Shown piece after piece: positions 51,773 through 64,000 of a DNA stretch of 64,000 nt. The translations under genes and the position numbers were made by a program. Position 1 is the stretch's first letter; every line of letters starts with the position of its first letter. The notes under the pieces were generated by a model that was given only the letters and a program-made list of their open reading frames with translations, was not told the DNA's origin and did no database searches. The DNA is from Aquila chrysaetos chrysaetos. Taxonomy: Eukaryota > Chordata > Aves > Accipitriformes > Accipitridae. Location of the stretch: contig NC_044009.1 of assembly GCF_900496995.4 (NCBI RefSeq), positions 43,361,505 to 43,425,504 on the forward strand, read 5' to 3'.

Positions 51773-54700
51773 CAGGGGTGGGGGGTTAGCTGGAGGGCAG
51801 GGAGCGTCCCCGCTGGTGCTCTGCTTTGCTTGGCTGCCTGCTTCGGTGTCAGGGCAGGGAAAGCCGGTGGCAAGTAGCTTTCCGTATAGGCTCTGAGGTG
51901 CGGGGCTTTTGGGGTGCGGAGGAGATGGAGGTGCGCGGGGTGATGGGGTGTGGGCAGGGTGGTGCTGGTGGAAGGGCTCTTGCAGGGAGGGAGTCCCCAG
52001 AGCTAAGCCCTGCATCATCCCTGTTTTCATAGCTCCAGGCTGCCGCAGCCTGTGCTGCCCAGGACCCCCCCAAGTCCTACTGGGTGACCGTGCAAAGGCA
52101 CGATCACCACACTGGATGCTCTTTTGGCATTACCTTTACAGATCTGCCTGAGCACATTATTTTTGCATCTATGGTAAGAAGATGGAAACCTGGACCTGCT
52201 GTTCAGGTTTCCAAAGGCAGCTAGGACTCAGATCCCTTTCAAGTTCACGGGTATGACAAACTTAGATACCTCGGAGCTCCAGGGGCCCTGCATGTATTTG
52301 CCTGGTGTACCAGAGCGCAGCACCGTGGAGCTGAGCCCGAGGGGGGCTGAACACTCACTGCTTTCACCATAGTCCCCCCCCCCAAAGTGAGGATGCCTCA
52401 GAACTTTTTACTGTGTTTTTTTATCTGTGTAATCTGCAGGTTATCTGTCAAAAAAGAACTAACATAACCCCAAGCCTTTTCCCCCTGTAATTTACCATTA
52501 GTGGCTGTGTGTGAGTGATGCAGAGGTTCGTCTCAAAGCTCTATCTCCCTGGATCCCTGTCACTTAATTTCCTTGTTCCTGTAGCCCCTTTGCTCAGTAC
52601 CTCTGGTTTTGGGCAGGCTTTCTGAGGTCTCCTCTTCAAGTCCTAGTGCTCTTCCTGGTATGCCAGCTCTACACATAGAAAATGTAGCGTTCATTGAAAG
52701 AAAAGCTTTGAAATGTAAAAAGAAATGGGAGAACATGGCATAGTTTGGGTACCCTGCTTGTGGATTTTTTGTTTTTCCCTCCTATCGGCTGAGATCACAA
52801 AAGGGAAAAATGAGAATTTTGTTCAAAAGAAAAAAATCCCGCCGTAAAAATGTTCACGCTTTTCAAGTCTCAGCTTGAGTTTGCTTTTCCTTCATTCACA
52901 ACAGACTGGTTATCCTTGTTTCCACCCTGGGCCGGCGTTTCTATATTTAAGCCTCCGCAGGACACAGTTTACAGTGGCGGTGCTGACTCACACTTCATTA
53001 AGAGTCACAAACAGTGACTCCTGCGATGCATCAGCCGCCGCCAGGACCCACGCTCCTCGCAGCCGAACCGGGCAGAGCCCAGCGCCTCGCAGGGCTGAGC
53101 CCATCGGAGGAGGATGTAGTGCTATCAGCCACCGCTGGCTTGACATTCGGCTGAGCCGGCGTCACCGGCTTCACGCGGTGGGGTGGCGGTGGGATATGTG
53201 GCAGTGACTCAAATGAGATCGTTGGGAAGTGAAATCAGATTCAATTGCATTAGAAATTCATGTCAGATAAAGCTGGCAGAGGTACTGCAGAACTAGACCA
53301 TTACCGGGCTCACTATACAATCGGTTAATATATTTATTACATATCTCTCCCAGACTGACTCTGGGCTTAAATTAAAAAAAAAGTTTCTTTTTGCTCTTCT
53401 TGGTTCCTCATCTGGTGGTTTCGTAATATTTGGCTCTTCCCTGGTGTTTGATTGGATTTGTGAACTTACTAGTTGTGTCAGTAAAGTGATCAACAGAGAG
53501 ATGGAGTTAGGCTTGGCACAGGGAAATAGTGTATCAGATTTTCCTGCTTCTCCTGCACACCTCAGGTCTGGTGTCACTTGTGGTGACCAACAGCGGGCGG
53601 TACTGACCCACTGGCAGCTAAGTCCGTATGGCCCGATAGTAACACTGATTAAAATTCAGCATTAGCTGTGTAGCTCGGATAATACTTCAAGGCTGATTGA
53701 CTTGCAATACGCTAGCAGAGTGCAGGTATAAAGGCAGTCTCCGGCGGTGCCTGCCTTTTCTGCCCGCCGGAGGGTTTCTCCTCCAGCCTCCCCTGGAAGC
53801 CCCTCGCTGGGGTGTTGCCTCCTGCCCTGCTCCTGGCTGGCAGGGACTTCATTTATTTTGGTGATAACGGCACGCATTGCTGTAGAGCGATTCATAACTT
53901 ACAGAGCTATTTGGACTTTCCACCTCTATAACTGAAATAAAACAGGATCCATATGTGTTTCTAGGAAGAAGAATCACCCTTTCTTTGGCTAGGTCACTCA
54001 TCTCACCTCCTTCACCATATACTGTCTTCATCCTCTGTGCCCTGGTGTCCATGAAAATGTGGCTGGAGTGGGGGTGCCCAGCTCACTGCCATCACCCTGA
54101 CCACAGGCTGCGTTCCCATGCTCCTTGGTCTCTGTCTCCATCCCGTGCCGTTTGTCCTCTGCTCACACCAGGCAGGGACGATTTTGTGTTTGCTGCCTGC
54201 GTGGCGTGTGGTGGGGCCACGGTCCAGGGTTAACATACAGAAATTGTAGAAGTTGGACTGGGTTGTACTGCTAGCGTGTCTCGGACAGCAGGGTTTGGGT
54301 CTCTGACGCTCACAACAAAGTGAGTTATACTTCTGGGAGCCTCAGAGAGTGAGCGTGCCTTTGGGATACCTTCCCAAACCTTCTCCCAGCCTGCTGGGAC
54401 CTGGCTCACACTTTCTGAGCCTGAGGTTTGGTGACTTTGTATTGCTTCCTCCATGAGTTCATCTGCTTCCCAAACCACTTGTGGTGTTGGTGTCCACACC
54501 ATCATCCTGCAGTGATGAGTTCCCCAGAATTGATATCTGCTGTGCACAGCAATTCCTCTTTCTCTTAATTCAAACTGCTGCCGCATTGCTACATTAGCTG
54601 CTCCCCCCTTCCATGTGGTAGGACACAGCCACCTACTTCTGGGCTTTCCCAGCTTTCTCATGCTCTCCTCCTTTTAATCCCATGGAGAAAAGGGGGTCTG

Positions 54701-57424
54701 TAAGCATGGACCCAGAAAGTAAAGCAAATCACTTCGCTTTGTGTTGAGGGATCCCTCTGCTGCACCCCATGCTTTGGTGCAAGCAGCCGAGACCTGCCTT
54801 TACAAATACTACAGCTCCTATAAAAAAGCATGTCTGGAATACAGAAGAGAAAGCATCTTCAGCCCCAAATAACCACACTGCAAATTTGCATTGTTTGGTG
54901 CAGTCTCAGCTGTCCGGGAGCAGCCGCGGGGGTGTGATCTCCACGGGACGGTTTTATTTTAGCCCGTGCGGGACGTGGGAGTCCCTGTAGCCAGAGGGTG
55001 AGGAGGTGAGGCTGTGCTTCGAACAGAGTGGGTGAAACCCTGGCAGAACTCCCGCCTACTTCAAAAGGGGTCCGTATGGTCTGTTGATTAAAATTATTTT
55101 AATTCAAACCAACGTTAGCCTGTTCCTCATTGCATGGAGCAAGGAAGGAGAGAAAAGACAAGGATTTGACACTGTGCTTTTAGCCTTGTGATTCTCAAAC
55201 TTTGGCGCAGGGTGGGGAAATGTCTGCTAATAGCAATCCTCGGGGTAACGCTTTGTTTAAATATTCCCAATAGGGTTTTGGGCCACTAAACAGAAAAAAA
55301 AAACCCCACCCCTGTATTCAGTGCTTATACTTTATGGTGGGTATATCAGGTGTAATTACATCCTTGATCTCACCCCAAAATTAGAGGGATAACAAACATG
55401 TCAAGATTGAGGCAAACCAGTGTGATCTGGAGAGATTAGAGCAGTGAGGTCTGTGACCTGCAAAAAATCGGAGTCTAAAGCATATAATACTCTGTGCATA
55501 AGGAGTGCTGAAGAGCACGGATGGACATGGGGAAGAAGGGTGCATCAAGCATTACACGCTAATGCAGACAGCCACCGGCCTTGCTCGTGGTGTGGTTTGT
55601 GCACACCCTGACTGGGCTCAATGGTTTCGCCCCCAGCTGCTGTTTCAGAGGAAATCTGGACGCTGCCTCTGCGGAAGCTTTGCGGACAAAAACTTGGGGA
55701 AGGATGATGCATGGTCAGTGTGAGAGTGAAGAGTGTTATATTATCTTCTACCTCTTGTACTACCTACACCTGAATGTTAATTTTTGCTTTCTCTTCAAGG
55801 GAGGCTGCTAAATGCAAATTACCTCTCCGACACCAGAGGAGCTGGTAAGGTGATGGTAAAAAATACACAGAATAAATGATGCTAAGCAACGCATTTTGCT
55901 AGAGAGAGGAAGGGGAGGTGGACGGCACTGTAAATATCCTTTATGTACCTCCCTATGTAATCCCAGTGGTGTAGAGCAGGAGAGGGCATAGAGCCTTGGG
56001 GTTCGCCCAGGCACTTATATAAAATAAGATGCAGCAACAGCAGCAGTGTGTGCTAGAGTTAAGCCATAATTAAACACCTCCAGGTAGTTTAAACGAGACG
56101 TGCACATTTAGAAGATAGTTTTTAGTGGTTCATGTCATCATCTGACTAGCAGGGAAAACAAACAGATGTGGCACATACTAAAAAAAGATACGGAGGGAGA
56201 ACGAAGTAGCTTCACAAATTAATCCTTGGTCCTGCTCTGGCGGGGAAGGGAGAGAGACTGCCAGTGTCTCCAGCACCCAGCAAAGCCTTGGCAGGGGTGG
56301 GTGGGTGCAACTGGGTTCGTTCATGGATTAACACTAAATTCCTGTCTAATGCTTCCACTTCCCAGCACTGTCGTTCTCACGACGACCGTGGAGGGTGCAT
56401 CGGCTGTGGGTCCACATGTGCGTCATGTCTGTGCAAGGATGTCAGCGTGTTTCAAGCCGATGCTTTCCGCCCTCCTTCCCTGTCCTGGTGGGTGTAACTC
56501 ACCCCCTTGCTCTCCCTCCATCAGAGCAGGGTGACAGAGGACAGCGGGGGCTGTGGTCCTGAGCGCCTTCACTCGCCAGCCACGTTTCTCCCCTGATGAA
56601 GGTCGGTGCTTGGCGAAGAGCAGGGCAAAGGCTGAAACACGAAGGTGCTGTTGCTGAGCCCGTCATGGCACGGATGCTGGAGCTGATGGCTGAGGTGTAA
56701 CCGCCTGATGGAGGTCGGGGCACGGCCCCGTGACTGCGAGCGACTGAACCAGGGTGGTCTAGGAAGCAACTGTCCCTTCAACTGGGAGGTCTTCCCTCAC
56801 GGCCAGGGTTATTGAATTGAGAAGGCAAATGTGTTAGCCTGAACCTCCAGGAAGGTGGGTTCCTCAAGGCCTAAGCCATTGAAGCCCATTGGAGCCAGAC
56901 TGTTTGAACTTTTACAGCAATGACAGGATTTGCACATGGTTACCACCCGTCAGGTGTGAAGAGGAAACTTTCAGTTGAAGGGGCAGCTGCCCTCAAACCC
57001 AGCCTGGAAAGCTGTTAAATTGCTTCAGCTCAATCATGGGGATCTGCCTGAGCATTTCCAAGGAGAGTATCTGGTGGGAATGTGCACAAGGCTCTGGAAT
57101 TCAATCTCAAGCCAAAAACAAGGAGAGAAAATTGAGCTCCAGCGCCGTAAGCTCCCGGTGAGACTCAAAATGGCTAAATACCTTGTGGGAGTGCTGGCAG
57201 CTGGCTCCAAACATACTGAAGCCTCCCCATTGACTCCAGCAAGATGTTGGTGACCACCCCCTGTGCGCTACTGGCGTGCTGCCTTGGTGCCAACCTGCTG
57301 GGACCTCGCCAAATCCAGCGCTCCATCACTATTTGGGACAACAGGCGTTGGCAGGGTTATGCTCATTATTTTTAAATCCTTGAAGGAATGAGCAATTCCT
57401 CCATAGGATCGAGCATTTCCCCCC
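51773..57424. other. Intergenic; no gene recognised
   Basis: Short frames without domains. A CpG-richer section at 52.98-53.21 kb is bracketed by two TGACTCA sites. A TATAAAGG motif occurs at about 53728, but no conserved reading frame follows it. The stretch 56.2-57.3 kb is GC-balanced and unassigned. Confidence 0.5.
52984..53211. promoter_or_regulatory. Candidate regulatory element with paired AP-1/MARE-like TGACTCA sites
   Basis: TGACTCA occurs at 52984-52990, preceded by TGC as in a Maf recognition half-site, and again at 53205-53211. Between them lie near matches (GAGTCAC, GTGACTC) and locally raised CpG. Such clusters can mark enhancers, but a seven-base motif is common by chance. Confidence 0.2.
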
Positions 57425-57550
57425 ATCCTATCTTCTGCAGAGCCCCTGCGGTAGAAACCTGCAAAATAAGAGGCCAGGTGTCACCAGGGGATGTCGCTTG
57501 GCTTCTTGTTTTGGAGGTTTCTATCGCAGGGGCTCTGCAGAAGATAGGAT
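57425..57550. repeat. Long inverted repeat: 54-bp arms around an 18-bp loop
   Basis: Bases 57425-57478 pair with 57497-57550. Read as plus-strand RNA, 49 pairs are Watson-Crick, four are G-U (57451, 57467, 57472, 57477 with their partners) and one is a mismatch (57461 with 57514). The loop is 57479-57496. A transcript would form one very stable hairpin, longer than a usual animal microRNA precursor. A recent inverted duplication or foldback element are alternatives. Confidence 0.93.
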
Positions 57551-60500
57551 AGGGGAAACCGCAGATGGGGGAAACTGCAGAGTCCGGCCGGCAGTCAGCC
57601 GCTTGACGTGGCAGCGGTACCCTTGGTGCTGGGGGAGCATCGTCCTTGCCTGCGGAGACAGGAGGGAAAAAAGCCGCTGCTCCCGACGGCTGTGCTGGAG
57701 ATGCCGGCCGGAGTTAGGACTGGCTTGACGGCTCCTGACGGTAGCAGGAGGGGAGCCTGGCGGCGATTTAACTGTGCCTTTGCCATCGCCTTTGCTGGGG
57801 TGGTTTCTGTGTGTTCCCGGTCATGCTGTGAATTAAGGGATGCTGTGTTATGATGCCAGGTGGGGTGGTCTGGTGAGCGGGAGCTCACTGCATCCCAGCC
57901 CTGTGACTGCAGGGGATGTGCTTGGCCTCCCTGCCTTGGAGCTTTGCTTCAATATTTACATAAACATTGACACATGTTTAAAAAGCTTCAGCTGGAACGA
58001 GTGAGACCAAACACCGCTGTGGGAATGTCACCGTGTCCTTTTTTAGAGACGGCGTGGGGGGCTGGCTGTTGGGCGCAGAGCTCTTTTGGGAGGACAGCGG
58101 TGTGAAGTGAAACCAAGTCTGTAGCAATTGATGAGCTTTTACACGGGACAAAGGTGGGAGACATAGAAGAAAAAGGGACCCTTGGATCTGTGGTGCTAGC
58201 TTGAAACCTGAAGCTGAGACCCAGCTTGGCAGGCTTTGAGAGAGATGTCCCAAGGAAAGCAAAGACCAGTTTGGGATGGAAACCAAACTGGCTTCAGGTC
58301 TATCAAGGAGCCTTTAGAGATACAGCAGGGCACCCTAACTGGGAGCAGCCCCGTTCTGCCAATGGGGATTATCCAAGGGGACCCTCGGAGCCACCTTGCA
58401 TTAACTCCTTGGGCAAGCGCTTCGTCCTAGCATAAGAGTTGCCGTGATTATCCTGCACTGGGAAAGCTTGATTTTCCTAGGCATTACACAGACAGCTGAG
58501 TAAAGGGTGGTGTCTACTAAAGACTTCCAAACCCCATTATGGATATTTTAATGGTGCTGTGGACTTGGTTTCCAGCTTTCTCTGAAAAATAGTTTGGGGT
58601 AAATATACACGCACGTGTGTTGAGTTTAGTGGCTCTCCAGGGAGGGAAAGGGGCTAGAGCATCGCTCTGCTATTCATTTCCAAAGGCAGGATGTACAAAC
58701 AATATCAATATTTATTAAGCAGCTTTGTTTATCCCAGGATTGTAACAAAGAAAGTGACTTAGATTGTGGTGTTTGTCCTCTTTGCAGTGTCCTATTCCTC
58801 ATTTGTGATTGCGGGTCTTTCTTAATGCATATTTTATTTCCCTTTTCTGCAGAACTGTAACCAGAATAGCTTAAAAAAGGAAAGTGGCACTTAGTTGATG
58901 GCTGGCTCAGTGGTTATATCATTTCTGCTTTTAAGAGCTCCCCTCTGTGATAAAGACAGCAGCACTCACCACCCAGGCTTCCGCCAGCCGCTTTCTTGCC
59001 AGGTTTTGCCCTTCCACCCTTCCTTCCTTCCCCTCAGCTGCTTTAAATAAACAGGGAAATTTTAAGTTACAACGAGACCAGTAAATTTACTAAATCTCCA
59101 CCTATGAATGGCTTATTTTGTTCACTTCAGCTTAAATCTGATTTCAAGTGACATCAAGAAGAAGAAAAATATCCCCAAATCCCCAAACCTCACTTAGAGC
59201 ATCCCGTAAGTGCCCAGCCAGCAGTTCCTGCAGGAGCAGCTTTGCTGGAGGCTTTTTGCTGTGCCCCTTGCTGACTGGCCTAGCAGAGGGGGCACAGGGG
59301 GATTTCTAGGCATCTCTTGAACTACAGAGGTGAGAATTTAGGTGTTTACTCTTTATTAAAGGTGCAAAAAGTCAGTCCCATGCACAGGGACTCTCTGCCA
59401 CTGCTTGTTGCATCCTTATGCAACATGGAAACACTCTGTAAGGCACGGCGCTGCTGTTTCTGAAAGCGCAGGACTGTTACCAGCTGCTCCCTTTAAATTA
59501 ATTTCCCCAAAGTCAGTCACAACATGAGCGGAGCGACGATCCTGTGACAATTCCCAAACAATTAGTACCGGGAGCGAGCGGCACCAGAGGACTCACGCCA
59601 TGTTCTGAGCTGCGTGTCTCTGGTATAAATAGCCTGGCTGGAGGATCTTTTGCCCAGAATGACGATGGGAGGGTGACTTTATGTTAATTCAACGTGTCAG
59701 CTTTTCTGCGAGCTGTGTTTGAAACCAGGGACCCCAGAGCTCTCCCCTCTGCCTCGATCAGGAGCACTAAGCTGATTAAACTGAACATCGGGCAACACGA
59801 GGGTTGTGCGTAGCTGGCTGGTGGGCATGAAGGCTCTTGGTATGGACAGCGTTGGGCAGGTAGCTCCTAGGTAATTCACAAACTGCTTGCTGTGTCCTCT
59901 TGCATGAGGAGAGGCCGTGCTCTGCAAGGTGGGGACACAGCCAGGACAAGGAACCCTCCTTTGGAACCATGAGGGCAGTGACCTTCTGATGAAGTACCAA
60001 ATGAGGCCACGGAGATGTCCCATCAGGAAAGGTCCAGGATGACCTACTGGCTCGGGGGGTTTGAAAGTGCTCAGAGACAGCCTGACTCCAGCTACAAGTG
60101 CTGACAAACCCAGCTCCTGCCTGTGGTTTGCCGAGCTTGATCCCCAGGTGCTTTGCAGACCGGGTTGGCAGCTGCAGCAACCTGCTGCTGGTCCGAGAGG
60201 AGCCGCTTCTGCGAGAGGACACTTGGCCAGCACAGGTCCCATGCCTGCACCGCCTTCCCCAGCAGAAGTCAGTGGAGGGGATGTAAAGCCCTTGGGATGG
60301 AAAACGCTATTCACAGTGCCAGGAGTTTGCTGGGTCCTTGGCAGAGGTACAGTCCTTGCTATATAAGGATTAGCATCCAGCTGAAATGATGAAGACTAAA
60401 AGTCCTTCAGAAAGTCCCTTAGTGGATTGTTTTCTTCTCCTTCCCCTTCTGTGTTTTGACCAGCTGTGAGCAAGTGGAAGGCGAAATGAGAAAGTGAGTA

Positions 60501-63399
60501 AACCAGGGGGAACACCACCATGCTCGAGGCAATGTGCTTACCAGTACTTCAAAGGGGTGTTGAGAAAAGTGTGGGAAAAGTCGCATGGGCAGAGACCTGC
60601 AGTGATTTGTGTTAATTAGCTAATGAGCAGCCTGTTGGAGGGAGACCAACTTACAGACCCCTCAGCCTTCGCCACATAGAAAGACCAGTTGTAGTGTTGA
60701 GCTCGTGAGTCAGGGACCACCCCGAGCCGTGGTAGCACACGAAGTACTTGGGGAAAGCTCCCGAAGACCGATAAAGACTGAAAGCAAACGCTGGTGGAAA
60801 GGCAGCCCTCGCCTGCTTGCAAGGCCCCCGGGGTTTTTACTTGAGTCATTCTGGTGGGTAGAACATGTATGAATGTGGACATTAGCTGTGGCATGTTGGA
60901 ACTCAACTCTTCCCATCAACGGGGGCTCCTGGCTCATGCTCTTCAGGCATCTGGTCCCTCCAGCTCATCTTTTCAACAACTTTAATATGAGATGTACGTG
61001 TGCTTCCCCTTCCCCCCAATACGTTACATTTTCAGATCAATTTAAAAAGTAACCTCTTTAATATTGAATTATTCCTGATCTCTATTGTCACTTCTAGCTG
61101 ATTAGTTTAAGGACTGTGCTTGGTTTGTTTAATAACCTCTTGACACTAAACAAACAATCTTGAAAAGGGAACAATTTGCAAAACAGAAGGAAAACAAATA
61201 ACCTACAAGGGCACCCTCTTCAAAATAGAAAGACTGATTACATTAAAATGGCAAAATAATTCCAGACATTAAAAGAAAGTATATAGATATGGGCTTATCT
61301 ATATTCAAGGAAGATTTAAAAAACACCACAAAGTTAAAGTTTTCATTAGCAATACAGTGAAATCTCTCAATTAGAATTCCTGGAGCATATTAAATGGTAT
61401 TTAGTTTCTAAGTCAATGCATCATTTTCTGTTAAATAATTGATCGTGGTGCAGAGATTGTGTTTGTGTAGTTTAAGAAAGCGATTAGACCAAAGAACATT
61501 TGGTAGGAAAGTTGCATCAATAACTCCAGCACCACTCCAGCATGTTGTGGAGGTGCTCCTGCAGCAAGGCTGGCCACCGAGGTGGGCAGGCATTGGGGCT
61601 GAAGTGACCTGGGGCAATGAAAGCTGTGCTGGACCACAGGGAGCTCATCTTGAACACATTGAGTTGAGCCTGATGCCTTCAGAGACCCAAACTAGCCAGG
61701 AACGAGGTGCAGCTGGGAGGAGGTAGAACCCCTCACCCCCAAAAATCACACCAATTAAGTGAACATAGCAGAGGCGAAAAGGCTGAAACTCTGGAGATGC
61801 TGAAGAAAGACCCAGTGAGGAGCCCATAGGAGTCCTGGCAAAGGCCACGTGGGATGGCGTTAGCCTGGAAGGGGATGAAACCATCGGGCATTTCGCTAGG
61901 CTTTTGCACCTCTGTGACCAGTGCCTGAACCCCAATGCTGTTATTTTTCTACGTGACATTAATTTACACTCTACTCACCTGGTGCCTGCAGTAGGGGAAT
62001 ACAGTGATGTTACACCTCCCTGTTGCCACAGTGCAAAAGACTCTGTCTTCAGATGTGTGTACTTAATTAGGATTTAAAATGCTTATTTCAGCCTATCACT
62101 CAGCCGTGTTTGGATGAGGAAGGCTTTAAGCTTCCTTCGTGACTCTGCCATGGCTGGAGCGGTGCAATCGTGACCGCGTGGAAGGCACTGGTGGAATTCC
62201 CACTCGTCTGAGGTTAAAGCCAAGGTTTCTTTTATGCCTTTTAAGCGGACAGGTCTCTGGAAACTTCCTGCCTAGGTGAGCAAAGCCTTCTTCTAGGTTG
62301 CCCGAACACCACCCAGATCTTCAGGGCTTCACTCCATTTTATGAGGTATTTAGGCTGATTGAATGGCACAACACAAAGCCCATAATGTTTAACCACCAAG
62401 ATTTTGGGTAGCACTTCTCTCCCCACCCCTCAAGTTTTTAATTTTGATTTGCTTATATTCTTTAATGAGATGCAATTACAGTTTCAGTGTAATAGGTAGG
62501 AGGCTTTATATTTGTACTGCTTTGTAGTAAAGACATAATTACTGCGTTTATGAATCAAATCCCTTTATGTATCATAAATACTTATTAAAACAGCCACTGG
62601 CAATTTTACCTCAACGTGTTTCTTCATGAAGTAGGATTTATTGCCTATATAAAAATGCCAGTCTTTCCTGGATCTCCCTCCCCTACAATTGCTTGGATTG
62701 CAGAATCCCCGTAGCTGGTTTGGAGCGGTTCAGAAGGTGAGACATTTTATAACGCACTTAAATAGCTCTGTGTGTGCCTATACAGCTCATGTGCCCTGGA
62801 GACATCTTCATGATTATTGTTTGTGCTCCAGTGATACCTCTTGTCTGTCTTTTGCTCAGGACGGTATGAGCAGACAGTAGCAGATGTCATCTTTTTCTCA
62901 GCCAAGTTTGGGGCTGACTTGGCCGTAGCTTCTGCTGTACCACTTGGGCCGTAGCAGAGGTGTTTGCCCAGTGTATGCTGTGCACTGAGCAGGGACAGGT
63001 TGCTTGATGCTCCAGTGGGAAGGTCTTCATAAGTCTTCAAACTTTCCAGTTTTCTGCAGGAAAGTAGGTTTCGTGCAACTGGAGAAAGTTTCCCTTCAAA
63101 TACAATTTTTTTGAAAGGCAGGTGTTATTTCCCTGTCTCTTCCTCTTATCCTCAGACTCGGTGAGTGTCTTCCCCGTCTTTAGGGGGAGGACAAGGCTGG
63201 GGTGGGAGGTGGCACCACACAGGGTAGAGAGCTGGGAAAGACTTGAACATGGCAAGTTGTGTGACACTTTAGAGGCTGCTGCCAGAGGGAAAATTTGATC
63301 CACAGACTACTGAAACAGGAGGAAACACAGCTTTGGTTTCTGTAGACAAAGGATCAGAGTCCCAAACAGTTTAAAAGGAAGGTTGACACGGCAAAATCC
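57551..63399. other. Intergenic; no gene recognised
   Basis: No conserved coding sequence was seen. A good TATA-box match, TATAAATAG at 59624-59632, is not followed by a recognisable exon. The sections at 61.0-61.4 and 62.4-62.65 kb are AT-rich. Other frames are short. Confidence 0.5.
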
Positions 63400-63950
63400 T
63401 GCAAGGTGCTGCCAGAAAGTTCGTGCCAGATTAACCTGACTTCTTTCTCCTTGGCTAAGCTAACAAACACCCTCAACACAAGGGCAGTAAATCTCCTCCC
63501 TGGAAATGTACTCTTGAGAACGTACTTTACAAGAAGTCCTTGGTAAAACTAGAAAAGTTGGTTCTCAACTGATGAATGAATAAGGTTGATAGGGAATTCG
63601 TTTACAGGCAAACAACAGCAAGCAAGGAGCTTAATAAAGACTTTTCTCAAAGGTAGGTCACGGGACAGATTTTTTTTAATGACATTTCCTTAATGGCCTT
63701 AAAAGCCAAAATTGTATTTACTGCATTAGCCCCCGAGACACATTCAGGAGATCTGGTCAGTGGAGAGCAGAATCACAGTATTTTTTTTTCAAGAACCAGC
63801 AGAAACGGAATGAAATCTTGTGAGAAGTACGAAGTCCCGCATTTGTGCGCTCAAGACAGTGCCGAGAGCTTGTGGTACATGCTGGGGCCTGGGAGCTACC
63901 GAGGGCAACCATCGCCTTTTCTCCAGGTATCAAACGCAACTGTAACCTTA
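63400..63950 (+). mobile_element. Probable ancient CR1-type LINE fragment, sense orientation
   Basis: GTGCCAGATTAACCTGACTT at about 63423 followed by CTTTCTCCTTGG matches the start of the CR1 reverse-transcriptase region. Around 63804-63853 the phrases GGAATGAAATC, GAAGTACGAAGTCCCGCATTTG match a later part of the same order. The middle is diverged and contains T and A runs. It may continue past the window end. Confidence 0.55.
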
Positions 63951-64000
63951 GGATGGGATGGACTTTCCCCAGATACAGAAAAGTAAGATATCATTACCAG

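Noticed and set aside
59624..59632. TATA box TATAAATAG as a possible promoter
   Set aside because: No CpG island, initiator or recognisable exon accompanies it. A single TATA match in AT-containing DNA is expected by chance.
41946..64000. Exons of MARCO downstream of C1QL2
   Set aside because: No collagen-repeat or scavenger-receptor cysteine-rich coding sequence was found on either strand.

Overview
The window looks like nuclear DNA from a bird. Three things point that way. It holds decayed CR1 LINE fragments. It holds a solo endogenous-retrovirus LTR of a kind that is common in bird genomes. Its only protein-coding gene that I can defend is a vertebrate C1q-like gene. There is no bacterial-style gene packing, and I recognise no rRNA, tRNA, CRISPR array or plasmid or phage feature. 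The species cannot be named from the sequence.

The gene is C1QL2 (complement C1q-like 2) on the plus strand. It has two coding exons, 40047-40685 and 41135-41314, split by a short phase-0 intron made largely of tandem repeats. The predicted protein has 272 residues: a signal peptide, a two-cysteine N-terminal segment, one collagen stretch, a Gly/Ala-rich linker and a C-terminal C1q domain. The gene lies in a large CpG island (about 39.0-41.3 kb). A plausible poly(A) signal sits at 41917.

A second strong CpG island lies at about 3.95-4.9 kb. It has no convincing coding sequence but has a good minus-strand splice donor. In human, STEAP3 is the divergent neighbour upstream of C1QL2, so this island is my best guess for the STEAP3 promoter and noncoding first exon, transcribed leftwards out of the window. 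That is inference; no STEAP3 coding exon was found.

The other roughly 60 kb is intergenic or intronic. It carries CR1 fragments (about 30.0-31.1, 31.9-32.2, 37.6-38.0, 50.4-51.4 and 63.4-63.95 kb), the solo LTR (22068-23200, with a 5-bp target-site duplication), another probable ancient repeat (36.15-37.06 kb) and several micro- and minisatellites. It also has three inverted repeats: a perfect spacerless 80-bp palindrome at 8599-8678, a hairpin with 54-bp arms at 57425-57550, and a 34-bp foldback at 49332-49365.

I found no convincing new multigene system. The observations most worth checking are the palindrome, the long hairpin, and a possible non-AUG N-terminal extension of C1QL2. Repeat families were assigned from memory of consensus sequences and not by database search.
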